In this document: in pieces, positions 6,499 to 14,700 of the stretch | How the letters are laid out: each line of letters begins with the position of its first letter | Numbering within the stretch: the first letter of the stretch is position 1 | Origin: Physcousia sp015060555 | Lineage (GTDB): Bacteria > Bacteroidota > Bacteroidia > Bacteroidales > Bacteroidaceae | Assembly: GCA_015060555.1 (NCBI GenBank) | Contig: SUYG01000043.1 | Location: forward strand, 1-44,306 | Reading direction: 5' to 3' | Length of the DNA stretch: 44,306 bases | Position numbers and translations under genes: made by a program | Notes under the pieces: generated by a model | The model's database searches: none | What the model was told of the DNA's origin: nothing | What the model saw: the letters and a program-made list of their open reading frames with translations, nothing else

Positions 6499-7779
6499 AT
6501 GGTATATGTACTAAACAATCAAGGCCAACCTTTGATGCCAATAGAACGTCACGGCAAGGTACGTCGTATGCTGCGTGACGGTTTGGCACATGTGGTTCGA
6601 CTTGTCCCATTTACCATACAATTAGACTACACGTCCGGCAAGGAAGTACAAGATGTGTCGTTAGGTATTGATGCTGGCAGTAAACACATTGGTGTGTCTG
6701 TAACAACGGTGCAACGTGAACTATTAGCAATGCAAGTAGAGGAACGTGATGACATCGTAAAATTAATTTCTGACAGAAGAGAGTCAAGGCGTACTCGAAG
6801 GTATCGTAAAACACGTTATCGTGCAGCAAGGTTCGATAATCGTAGTCGCAAAAAGGGCTGGATGCCTCCGAGTATAGAAAACAAGATTCAAGCACATTTA
6901 AGAATAATAAGGCTTATCCATGCTATTCTACCTATTAAGAATACTACGATTGAAGTAGCTCAGTTTGACTTGCAGAAAATTAAGAATCCCAATATATCTG
7001 GTGTTGAATATCAGCAAGGAGACCAACTGGGTTCACATAATGTAAGAGAGTATGTACTTGCAAGGGACAAGCACATGTGCCAGCACTGTAAAGGACAATC
7101 AAAAGACCCAATCTTAAACGTTCATCACATGGAAACTCGTAAAACAGGTGGCAATGCGCCAAATAATCTCATAACTCTATGTAAAACCTGTCATGACGCA
7201 TATCATGACCATGAAATCGACTTAAATGTTAAGCGAGGGATAAGTTTACGCGACGCAGCCTTCATGAACAGATTGCAGAGTGTCTTTCAACCTCGAAAAA
7301 GAGTATTCGACCTTGCTAACGAAGAATTTCCTAATGTACATGTTACGTATGGGTATATAACTAAGCATAGACGTATCACAAATAACATTGAAAAGACCCA
7401 TTGCGCTGATGCATATTGCATTGCAGGTAACATTCTGGCCAAGCGATTAGTGTGGTTTTATAATGTTCGTATGTTGAGACGCCACAATCGCTCGATTCAA
7501 TTATACAAACCCCTAAAAGGAGGACAAAGGCCGCTTAACATCGCACCTCATTGGATTCCAAAATCACGCTTGCAACAACATGATTGTGTAGAATGGAATG
7601 GAATGAAAGCTTTTATTTCTGGAAGTTCCAAAGGCCGTCTCTTACTCAAAGATGAATACGGTAACTATGTAGCCAGATATGACAATGGAAAAGCGAAAAA
7701 AATCAACTCAAAGTCTGTCAGATTTATACGTCGTAAGCATGGCAGCATGATAATCGAACAATTACCCAAAAGCATATAA
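6499..7779 (+). CDS. iscB: IscB RNA-guided nuclease
   Basis: This 426-residue protein has the full IscB order. It begins with an N-terminal PLMP domain (QPLMP at 10-14), followed by RuvC-I (GIDAGSKHIG with D58) and an arginine-rich bridge helix (about 92-116). Next come RuvC-II (IEVAQFD with E152) and an HNH domain with zinc ligands C194, C197, C228 and C231 and catalytic H209/H210. RuvC-III (H301-C-A-D304) and a basic C-terminal part close the protein. IscB is the ancestor of Cas9 and cuts DNA using the omega RNA, encoded directly upstream here. All catalytic residues are present, so it should be active. It is the only large plus-strand gene of the left island. No TnpA transposase is nearby, so mobility would depend on one acting in trans. 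Confidence 0.95.
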   Translation: MVYVLNNQGQPLMPIERHGKVRRMLRDGLAHVVRLVPFTIQLDYTSGKEVQDVSLGIDAGSKHIGVSVTTVQRELLAMQVEERDDIVKLISDRRESRRTRRYRKTRYRAARFDNRSRKKGWMPPSIENKIQAHLRIIRLIHAILPIKNTTIEVAQFDLQKIKNPNISGVEYQQGDQLGSHNVREYVLARDKHMCQHCKGQSKDPILNVHHMETRKTGGNAPNNLITLCKTCHDAYHDHEIDLNVKRGISLRDAAFMNRLQSVFQPRKRVFDLANEEFPNVHVTYGYITKHRRITNNIEKTHCADAYCIAGNILAKRLVWFYNVRMLRRHNRSIQLYKPLKGGQRPLNIAPHWIPKSRLQQHDCVEWNGMKAFISGSSKGRLLLKDEYGNYVARYDNGKAKKINSKSVRFIRRKHGSMIIEQLPKSI

Positions 7780-8013
7780 TAAAACAACGTATAATATAAA
7801 ATCAACAGAGGCAGTCGCAAGCACCAGCTTCTCCACCTCGTTGTACTTCTTGGTCTTCATCGTGGCAAATATCTCGAAGGGCAAGGGAACGGCAGTATTA
7901 TCCAGTTCCTTGCTCCTCACATCCACGGGGCGTGAGCTCTTCCCGATCTTCACCCAATCCTCCCTGAAGCTCGGGTTCGTCAGTATATAAACGTATCCAG
8001 GTTCGTTAGCCAT
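7762..8013 (-). pseudogene. GIY-YIG nuclease, 3'-truncated
   Basis: From the ATG at 8013 the protein begins with the GIY-YIG signature GYVYILTN, then VKIGKS and an intact middle part as in small T5orf172-like nucleases. After about residue 65 the family-like sequence stops and a hydrophobic, unrelated tail runs to 7762. The break (about 7800-7825) lies just after the end of iscB, so insertion of the IscB element or a later deletion probably removed the 3' half. I do not find the missing half on the other side of the element. A -7 box (TATTTTTG) lies just upstream of the start. Confidence 0.7.
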
Positions 8014-8043
8014 ATGATAAATGTTTTTCGTCCGCAAAAATAG

Positions 8044-8220
8044 GCAAAAAGTGAAAAATGAAGGAATGAAAAGTGAATAATTTTCATGAAAGAGTGAAAA
8101 AAGAGAAGAAAAGCACGGAAAAACGCGGAACTTTTGGAACAGCGAGAGCAATCAAGCTTGCTTGAATTGCCGAGTCGTGACAAAAGTCAGTAAAGCTAAA
8201 GGAACGGAAAAAAAAAAACG
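8044..8220. other. Intergenic stretch with short repeats
   Basis: It holds AAGTGAA/AAATGAA heptamers (about 8047-8076), A-rich phrases shared with 1544-1590, and a TCAAGC-TT-GCTTGA palindrome near 8151-8164. I see no gene. Confidence 0.5.
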
Positions 8221-8249
8221 AAAAAGCCCTCCCGAGAGTGCGGGAGGGC
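8221..8249 (-). terminator. Intrinsic terminator of the PIN operon
   Basis: Same nine-pair stem and six-base loop as at 689-719 (arms 8226-8234 and 8241-8249), followed by T residues on the minus strand. It lies 160 bases after the PIN stop codon. Confidence 0.8.
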
Positions 8250-8320
8250 GATGGAATCTAGGCGGACACTTCTGTCTATTTGTCTATCTAATGTGGTTTA
8301 TGTCATCAACTGTTTAAGGG
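8221..8320. repeat. 100-bp direct repeat, copy 2
   Basis: Identical to 691-790. Between it and the PIN stop codon lie 88 bases not shared with copy 1, including an imperfect hairpin-forming stretch (8330-8385). Confidence 0.95.
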
Positions 8321-8408
8321 CTTAAAAGTTCTTCAGACTCGCTGTCGCTCGAAGAAGCGGCAAAGCCGAGCGTAAGAAGTTTAAGGGGTTAAAGGGCCTC
8401 TGGGATTG

Positions 8409-8828
8409 TTACCCTTCATCCTTCAATGTATCCGTGAATTCATCAAGGGTAAGCACTGTTAGCTGTGGAAACGGGATTTGCTTGAGATGCTTGAAATGGC
8501 TATCTTCGGTAACAATGTAGTCTGCATTTGCTGTTATAGCACAATCAACGAATTTATCATCATCCTTATCGATATCTGAGAGTAAATGAAATCGGAAATA
8601 GGACTCGCGATAATAGGTCTGAGGGTGGCGGGCTATGGCTTCTACCACATTGTGTGCCACCTGTGGTGATGTATGCTCTGCAAGGATTTCTTCGTATTCC
8701 ATCAGAATCTCATTGCTTACGCACAATCGGTACTTGCCTTCCAAAAAATCAGTCCAGACCTTATGGTATAGACTTTTTGTGGGTAATGCCTGAATTAAGC
8801 AATTGGTATCAAGAACGACGCAACGCAT
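8409..8828 (-). CDS. PIN-domain toxin (COG1569 type)
   Basis: This 139-residue PIN domain carries the expected acidic residues: D7 in VLDTN, glutamates around 40-44 (NEILMEYE), D95 in DKFVDCA, and D109 in TEDSHF. These form the Mg-dependent RNase site of the family. The gene starts five bases after the stop codon of the small upstream gene at 8834, the usual antitoxin-toxin order. The length is typical. The target RNA is unknown. Terminator and promoter segments are shared with the hepT-mntA operon. Confidence 0.88.
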   Translation of the reverse strand: MRCVVLDTNCLIQALPTKSLYHKVWTDFLEGKYRLCVSNEILMEYEEILAEHTSPQVAHNVVEAIARHPQTYYRESYFRFHLLSDIDKDDDKFVDCAITANADYIVTEDSHFKHLKQIPFPQLTVLTLDEFTDTLKDEG

Positions 8829-8833
8829 AACAA

Positions 8834-9052
8834 TCAGATAGTTCTATATGGTGTACGGAGATGCTGACCTCGTAGTTCGTCCAACTTGGCCTGATTGAAG
8901 GTACCCTCATCCCACATCCTGTCGATTGCACGTTGTGCGAGATCGGCGAAGAAGAGAGAAAGAGTCAACCGCAAAGCGTCAAGGTCGGCCTGAGAGGTGA
9001 CATTAGCAGCGGCATTCATCAATTCTAATTGTGCTGTTTGCGAATAACTCAT
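8834..9052 (-). CDS. Antitoxin partner of the PIN toxin
   Basis: This 72-residue helical protein precedes the PIN gene. Its C-terminus (MWDEGTFNQ, then LRTPYRT) resembles the toxin-covering tail of small Bacteroidetes antitoxins paired with COG1569 PIN proteins. I see no clear DNA-binding motif, so autoregulation is uncertain. It is the first gene after the duplicated promoter and starts about 20 bases from the predicted transcript start. The role is inferred mainly from gene order and size. Confidence 0.75.
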   Translation of the reverse strand: MSYSQTAQLELMNAAANVTSQADLDALRLTLSLFFADLAQRAIDRMWDEGTFNQAKLDELRGQHLRTPYRTI

Positions 9053-9063
9053 AGTTGCAACTA

Positions 9064-9112
9064 ATCATTGGTTTCACGCCACAAAAGTAACGATTTATAT
9101 CTTTCGCGCAAA
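9064..9112 (-). promoter_or_regulatory. Promoter of the PIN operon, duplicated segment
   Basis: On the minus strand TTTG (9109-9112), 19 bases, TACTTTTG (9082-9089). Bases 9064-9107 are identical to 1485-1528 before mntA. Confidence 0.85.
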
Positions 9113-9200
9113 AGAAAAAGTCATGAATTTCACGTTTAGGCGCAAAAAACAGAGGATGATGGAGGAGAATAAACTATAGCTTTTGTTGATGAGGCAGGAA

Positions 9201-9731
9201 TTAGTGCTGCATTTTTACCGTAATGTCGTAATACTTTCCGTCATCGAACGTCACACCTGATTTGCTATATGTGTAGGTGTTGCCGCCGACGGTGGCTGTT
9301 AAGGTGATGTCCTTACTTTCAAAGCCAGGAATAGCCACGAAGAGGACGCCGGCGCCATTGGTGGTGTAGGTGTCGGCAGGAATACTGGTCAACGAAACGC
9401 TTTCCTCACCATATTCTATGGTGAGCGTCGTTGGACTCAGCAAGGTGGTGCCGTTGGCTTTGTCCTGAAGCGTAAACTTCACGATAGCCTGCTGATTTTC
9501 AAATGTGACATCGTCAACACCTTTAATATGATTGCCATTGACAGAAAACTGTACATCTGTAGCCATGGCGTAGTCGTACTTGGCAGCAATATCTGCCAGT
9601 GTTCCTATCTGACCGGAATAATCCAATTCTTGGCGTGGGAATCGAAGATCCAGCTTTAAAGGATAGCCGATAACATGGTTATCAATGGCGTCTTGTATAG
9701 TTGTAAATGCCCAGTCGTCTGGAACGGTAAT
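9201..9731 (-). pseudogene. Fimbrillin-like protein, C-terminal fragment
   Basis: An open frame of about 176 codons encodes a beta-rich sequence (for example TLTIEYGEESVSL and VLFVAIPGFE) typical of the C-terminal domain of fimbrillin-like or related Bacteroidales surface proteins. It has no start region or signal peptide. The frame begins after an in-frame TAG (9732-9734), and protein-like sequence in the same frame continues beyond it for about 20 codons (GVDEDAEAGFNVCLNG). The simplest reading is a decayed gene broken by a nonsense codon and missing its 5' part. It lies downstream of the intact lipoprotein gene at 10132. Confidence 0.6.
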
Positions 9732-9734
9732 CTA

Positions 9735-10131
9735 ACCATTCAAGCAGACGTTGAAGCCCGCTTCGGCATCCTCATCCACCCCGAAGTCAACTTCATCGCA
9801 TAGCCGCACCCTTCTGCTAAGACAAGCGCAGGGTGAGCGCTCAGCGTGCAGAGCTGTGCTGCGATTCCTGTCATCATGAAAGTCTTTCCCATGCGTGGTA
9901 AACACTTTTCCCATGCGTGGGACACGCCTACACTACCCCATCCTATTTGTTGTGAATCGTCCAAAAAGCGTTCCAACCTACACCTTTTCACCCAACCTAC
10001 ACCCGAACCTACACCCGCTTATCTACCTTATATTCTCTCGATTAGCCATCAAAGGTGTAGGATTCTCAATCTTTGGGCAAGGTTCGGAGTGGTAACGTAG
10101 ATGGTTCGTAGATGAGACGTAGATGAACGTT
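9735..10131. other. Intergenic stretch with 22-bp period repeat
   Basis: It contains a 14-bp direct repeat (TTTCCCATGCGTGG at 9885-9898 and 9907-9920, period 22) and a short run of ACCTACACC-like repeats (about 9975-10015). The frames here are short and not protein-like. It is probably degenerate remains of the surface-protein locus. Confidence 0.5.
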
Positions 10132-11589
10132 TCAATGAGAGTCTTCTCTCGTTACGGTGCCGCTGGTAGAGTGGTCACCGCGACCGATTGGATCAGCGCC
10201 TGAACCAGGAGTGGCATCGACTTGAGTTACAGAACTCTTGATGGTGATATTGCCGCAGGATGAGGGGTTCTTATCTGCGCCAGCACCGCTGCCGATGCCA
10301 GCTGCGCCTATGCCACCCGTGCCAAAGATTGTACCGCCTTGAATGACAATATTACCACAGTCCTTAACGGCATCAATATCACTACGACCACTGCCGATAC
10401 CTGCACCATTTTCATGGCCTTCGGCAAAGAGTGTTCCGTCACCCGTAATGGTAAGGGTGGAACCTGAGGGTACGAAGATGCCGGGGTAGCCGGAGTTGAA
10501 GCCTTTGACATAGTCCGTCCCACTAACGATGATGGTGGCATTGCCCAAGCAGGTGATGCCGGCAAAATCGCCAGACAATGCGGGAGATTCATCATAGTTG
10601 ATGCTGGCACCGTTCAGGGTCACGGTGGCTCCGTCGGCAATTGATATTTTGCAGCTTCTTCCGTGCTCATCAGTATGGAGTAGCTTACCCGTCAGCATGT
10701 CACCGTTTTTTGCTTCCACGTCAGCAGTAAGCGTAGAAAGGTTGATGACATTACCCTGCTGTGTCATCGTCAATTTGACAGGAAGCATATCGCCAGCAGC
10801 GATTGCATTGCCCGACACGTTCTTGTAATAGCAGCTACTTGTGGCAGCGTTGGCAACAAAGGAGAGGGTCATGTCACTGGTTACAGGTCGCATCGCTACA
10901 TAGATAGGACCGTCGGCTGCCGCACGACTGACGGTATAGGTATTGGTACCGTCGCTGAGGGTAAGACCCGTGATGCTGCCAGTAATTTCTGTGCCGCTGC
11001 TGTTCTTGATGGCGAACTCACAGATGGCAAACTGGTTGGCTAGTGTGACGCCTGTGGGCAACGTGAAGGTGCCTTCACTGCTGGTCATCGTGCCCGAGCC
11101 CTTGGCGCAGTCGAGGTTGCTGGCGAGCGAGCTTAAAGTGCCATCTTGCATGCAGAGGGCGCTGTAGTTGATGCTGCCGTCATTCTTGGCCATCGCGGCC
11201 GGATAAATGTAGTCCACACTGCCCGCCACGGGGTTAGTGAGCGTGACGGTGATTTTGGCATTCTTGCCCTCGCCTGTAATGTCACCCTCTGCAAGCGCGT
11301 TGCTCACGGCCTTCACTCGTTTGTCGCTGGTATTTGTATAGACCACGGCAACCTGGTCGCCCACGGCGAAGGTCTTCACGCCGTCAGTAGTGAGTGCACG
11401 GGTCTTGGTTTCGCTTGCGCCTCCGAAGCTGAGGGTCGTGGTCAGCGTGACCGTCTTTGTGGTCTCGGTCTGAGGGGCCTCAGCCGGTGGGGTCTGGGTG
11501 CTGTTCTCATCGTCGCTTGAACAGCCGATGGCAATGACGCTCACGAGTGCGAGGGCTGCCATGTTGAGATATCGAATGATCCTTTTCAT
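10132..11589 (-). CDS. Fimbrillin-like surface lipoprotein
   Basis: This 485-residue protein begins with a lipoprotein signal peptide (lipobox IAIGC, lipidated C23) and a Thr/Pro-rich linker. A fimbrillin-like N-terminal domain follows (about 45-270, ending MLPVKLTM), as in Bacteroidales fimbrial or Mfa-like proteins. The second half (about 290-470) is a Gly-rich repetitive beta-helix-like region with repeated GAGIGSG motifs. The end (GTVTREDSH) is abrupt compared with relatives I know, so a small 3' truncation is possible. It is the last gene after the 3411-residue protein and the 47-residue peptide. It probably acts at the cell surface as a structural or adhesive component. Confidence 0.8.
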   Translation of the reverse strand: MKRIIRYLNMAALALVSVIAIGCSSDDENSTQTPPAEAPQTETTKTVTLTTTLSFGGASETKTRALTTDGVKTFAVGDQVAVVYTNTSDKRVKAVSNALAEGDITGEGKNAKITVTLTNPVAGSVDYIYPAAMAKNDGSINYSALCMQDGTLSSLASNLDCAKGSGTMTSSEGTFTLPTGVTLANQFAICEFAIKNSSGTEITGSITGLTLSDGTNTYTVSRAAADGPIYVAMRPVTSDMTLSFVANAATSSCYYKNVSGNAIAAGDMLPVKLTMTQQGNVINLSTLTADVEAKNGDMLTGKLLHTDEHGRSCKISIADGATVTLNGASINYDESPALSGDFAGITCLGNATIIVSGTDYVKGFNSGYPGIFVPSGSTLTITGDGTLFAEGHENGAGIGSGRSDIDAVKDCGNIVIQGGTIFGTGGIGAAGIGSGAGADKNPSSCGNITIKSSVTQVDATPGSGADPIGRGDHSTSGTVTREDSH

Positions 11590-11613
11590 TTCAGTTCTTG
11601 TTTACGTGGGTCC

Positions 11614-11757
11614 TTACCAGTCAACTTCATTCTTGCGATTATAATCCTCCAAGGCTGTGTCTGCCTTTTTGGGGTCTCCACTCCCTGTCAGCAGGCAAGT
11701 ACTCTGTACCATCGTCACCATCAGCATCGACGGCTTCAGATAATCTTTTCTTTTCAT
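11614..11757 (-). CDS. Small 47-residue conserved-type peptide
   Basis: An ATG at 11755-11757 opens a 47-codon frame ending in TAA (11614-11616). The protein starts MKRKDYLKPSM and contains CLLTGSGD, then an acidic end finishing in NEVDW. This layout matches a family of tiny Prevotella and Bacteroides proteins with a K-Y-x-K-P-x-M start and a C-x-x-L-x-G-S middle, usually placed beside surface-protein genes. It sits 30 bases after the giant gene and 24 bases before the lipoprotein gene, so all three are probably one operon. The function is unknown. Confidence 0.7.
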   Translation of the reverse strand: MKRKDYLKPSMLMVTMVQSTCLLTGSGDPKKADTALEDYNRKNEVDW

Positions 11758-11787
11758 ATCTGTTCGTTTTTGGATGTGTATTGCAAT

Positions 11788-14700
11788 TTATTTCTTCTCG
11801 ACTTTCATGACACCCTTGGCGCTGCTCCTGACATAGACACCTCTGCGGGTGGGCTTCGCATTCAGTTTGCGACCCTGCAGGTCGTACCAGTCGGCATTGT
11901 CGTCGCTATCCGTCATGCTCTTGATGCCGGTGTCTCCGCCGATGGTCAGCTTGACGAGGCCATCAACGAACGAACCGTAGGAAGTATCGCTGGTGAAGTA
12001 GAAACCAGTGTCATCGATATCATACTCCTTGCCATCAATCCATGCCTTGAGAGCAATGGTCTTGTGAGTATCTTCGGCAGAGACGCCCAGCACCGTGAGG
12101 AAGTAATGGCCATCCATGCCCTTGATGGTACCGCGGCACTCGCCATTGATGAACGCCGCCACCTCTGCATCGGCTATCGGCTCGCCGTCCTTCTCCAGCG
12201 TGGCGAGGATGGTCATGTTGTCGGGATAGTGGTTGATGTTCTCTACCGTCCAGTGCCATTCGACGTTGCCGTTAGCCCTCAGGATAGGAGTTCTGCGGGC
12301 ACGGGCAGAGGCTGTCATGGTCTGCTTCGGGTAGTGGAACGTCTTGGCAGAAGTTGCCTTCGAGTGGTAGAGGTAGCCATCGCCAGGCTTGATTTCCTGC
12401 AGTTGTCCTTCCCACATATAGCCATTGTACTCAGCAAAGCTGGTGCGGTTCTTCACCATATCACCCTTTTCAGGGCTCAGGTCGGCGAAGGCCTCGTTAG
12501 GCGACATCACATAGCGTGCCAGCGAACCTATCCAGTTCCATTCCGGCGCAATGGTCTGTGGTGTATTATCCAAGTCTATCAGCATGCCAATGCGGCTGAA
12601 GGTATGGCCCTCATTCATCCGAACCTTATACATCTTTCCTACCTCTATGCTGAGCAGCGAACCCACGAGCTGGTCGCGGTTCTTATTCGGCTTGGCAAAG
12701 TAGTTGTGCTCCTTCACCTCCTCAAGATATGGCAGGATGCTCTCTTCGAAGACAGAAGCGATCTCCCATTTCTCTCCCTCGCCAGGCTTCAGGTACAGGG
12801 ACATCCAGTTCCAGCCCTTGTTCAGTTCGCGACGCTGCTGCACCAGTTCAGAAGATCTGAAGATGACAGGATGATCATAGCTGCCGTAGCTGGCATTGTC
12901 CTGGAATTCAATGGAGCCCGTCACCTCTCCGCCAGGCAACTGACAATCCACCAGCGGATAGACTGTGCCTGTCGAGCTGTCGTAAAGCTGGAAGATGACT
13001 TTGTGTTCATACTCGTAGGTGGCGTGTGGATCGGGTTTCTCGATGGGGTTGCCATAGATGACCATGCTGACATAGTAGGCGTCGCGCGTGGCGATGTATT
13101 CCGGATAGGCCAGACCGATGCAGTTGCCCCACAGGTCGAAGGCACCGATCTTCGAGTCTTCATACTCCAGAATCTTGCTGCCGACAAAGATTTGTCCAGT
13201 CATGGTCATGGTACTGTTGTAGTTGCTCTCGTCAACTTCCCAGTTAGGAGCATCACCCATCACAATAAGATTGAGACGCTGCGAACGCGTGATGTTCAGA
13301 CGGTCCTTGACATAGAGATATGTAGTATAACGTCCGATGGGCACGTTGGCAGCGATGGTGAAGGTCACCGTCTTGCCCGCCGGACCTACGCTGCCGATCT
13401 GTTCGCTCACGGAGAGCCACTTCGGCAGGTTGACGAACTCGAAGCTTTCCTCGACATTGCTCTCCGAGCGGAGGAACACGTTGAAGGTCTGCTTCACGTC
13501 GCGCGGCTTGCTGATTTCGGATTCTTCAAGTGTCATGCTCAGGGTGGAGAAGTCGCAGTGCAGCGTCCACTCCACAGGTTCCGAAATATTGCCCGAAAGG
13601 TCTTTCACGTTGGCGACGCGGAAGGTGAAGTCGCTGCCGTCCATGCGTGGCAGGATATCATCGGGCAGCGAGAAGTAGATATCTCGCTCAGAAGCGGTGA
13701 AGTTGTACTCCGTGGCATCCAGACGCATGCGCTGCGAGATGGGCAGCAGGGCGGGTGCCGTAGCGCTCAGGTTGTGTTCCTGATCAACACCCGTTGCCGT
13801 GAGCTTCGACACCTGCTTGTCACCGAAGTTGTAGGTAGTGAACTCGGTCGTCACGTTTCCATTCTTTGTGCGATGAATCGACTCGAAGGGGAAGTAACCA
13901 ATCAGGCCGGCATAGGTCGAGTCGAGGCGCTCGTGGCGGCGGTCATCGATGCTCTTGCTTTCCAGTGCGGCGTTCCAGATGCGCACCTCGTCGATGCTAC
14001 CGGTGAAGCCTTTACCCACATAGAGGTTAGAGCCTGCCAGTGCCGGAATGCGCGATTCGGGCAGTGTCTTCACGGCGAAGCCGTCGATGTAGGCAACGGC
14101 TGACGAGCCACGGCGCACGTTGAGTGCCAAGTGGTGCCAGCTGTTGTCAACCAGGTCTTCGTTGCTCAGCACCTCGTCGTCCAGCATCACCTCAAACGTT
14201 TCAGCACCTTGCTCGTCAATGACGCGCTGACTACTTTTCACGGCCAGCTTGCCATCCTTGAATCCAATCTGCAGGTAATTCGGCAAATCAATGAGCGAAG
14301 CGTTGCTGTTGCTCTCCTGCTCGTCGGCGCGGAACCACAGCTCCAAGGCGTAGTTGTCGGTGCTCAGCGGAGCGAAGGTAGCGATATTGATGTCCAGCAT
14401 CTCCTCTGCGGCCAGCTTGGCAGCACGGTTGTCATTGTTGATATACCAGCTCTCATTCTCCATCAGCAGGAAGCGTGAGTGCGCCTTGTCCTCGATGACA
14501 TAACCATGTCCCTCATTCATGTGCCAGTAGCCTACGAGTCCCGGCGTGTAAGCCGCCTTCGTCTTCTCGCGGTCAATATACAGTTGTCGCACATCGCGGG
14601 TGTCGTTCCACAGCGTCAGCTCGCGCATGCGGCCCATCATCTTGTCGCCGCCAAGGGTCAGTTTTCCGCGCATGTCGATGTCGTGGGTCACCACGTCTTT

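Noticed and set aside
1..9200. A prophage or conjugative element
   Set aside because: No integrase, phage structural, relaxase or Tra gene is seen; the island looks like accumulated small cassettes.
9740..9991. 83-codon minus-strand frame
   Set aside because: It is a short frame in degenerate intergenic sequence, driven by a 14-bp direct repeat.
11770..14103. 777-codon plus-strand frame opposite the giant gene
   Set aside because: It is a shadow of the minus-strand gene's GC-rich codon use, with no signal, domain or promoter.
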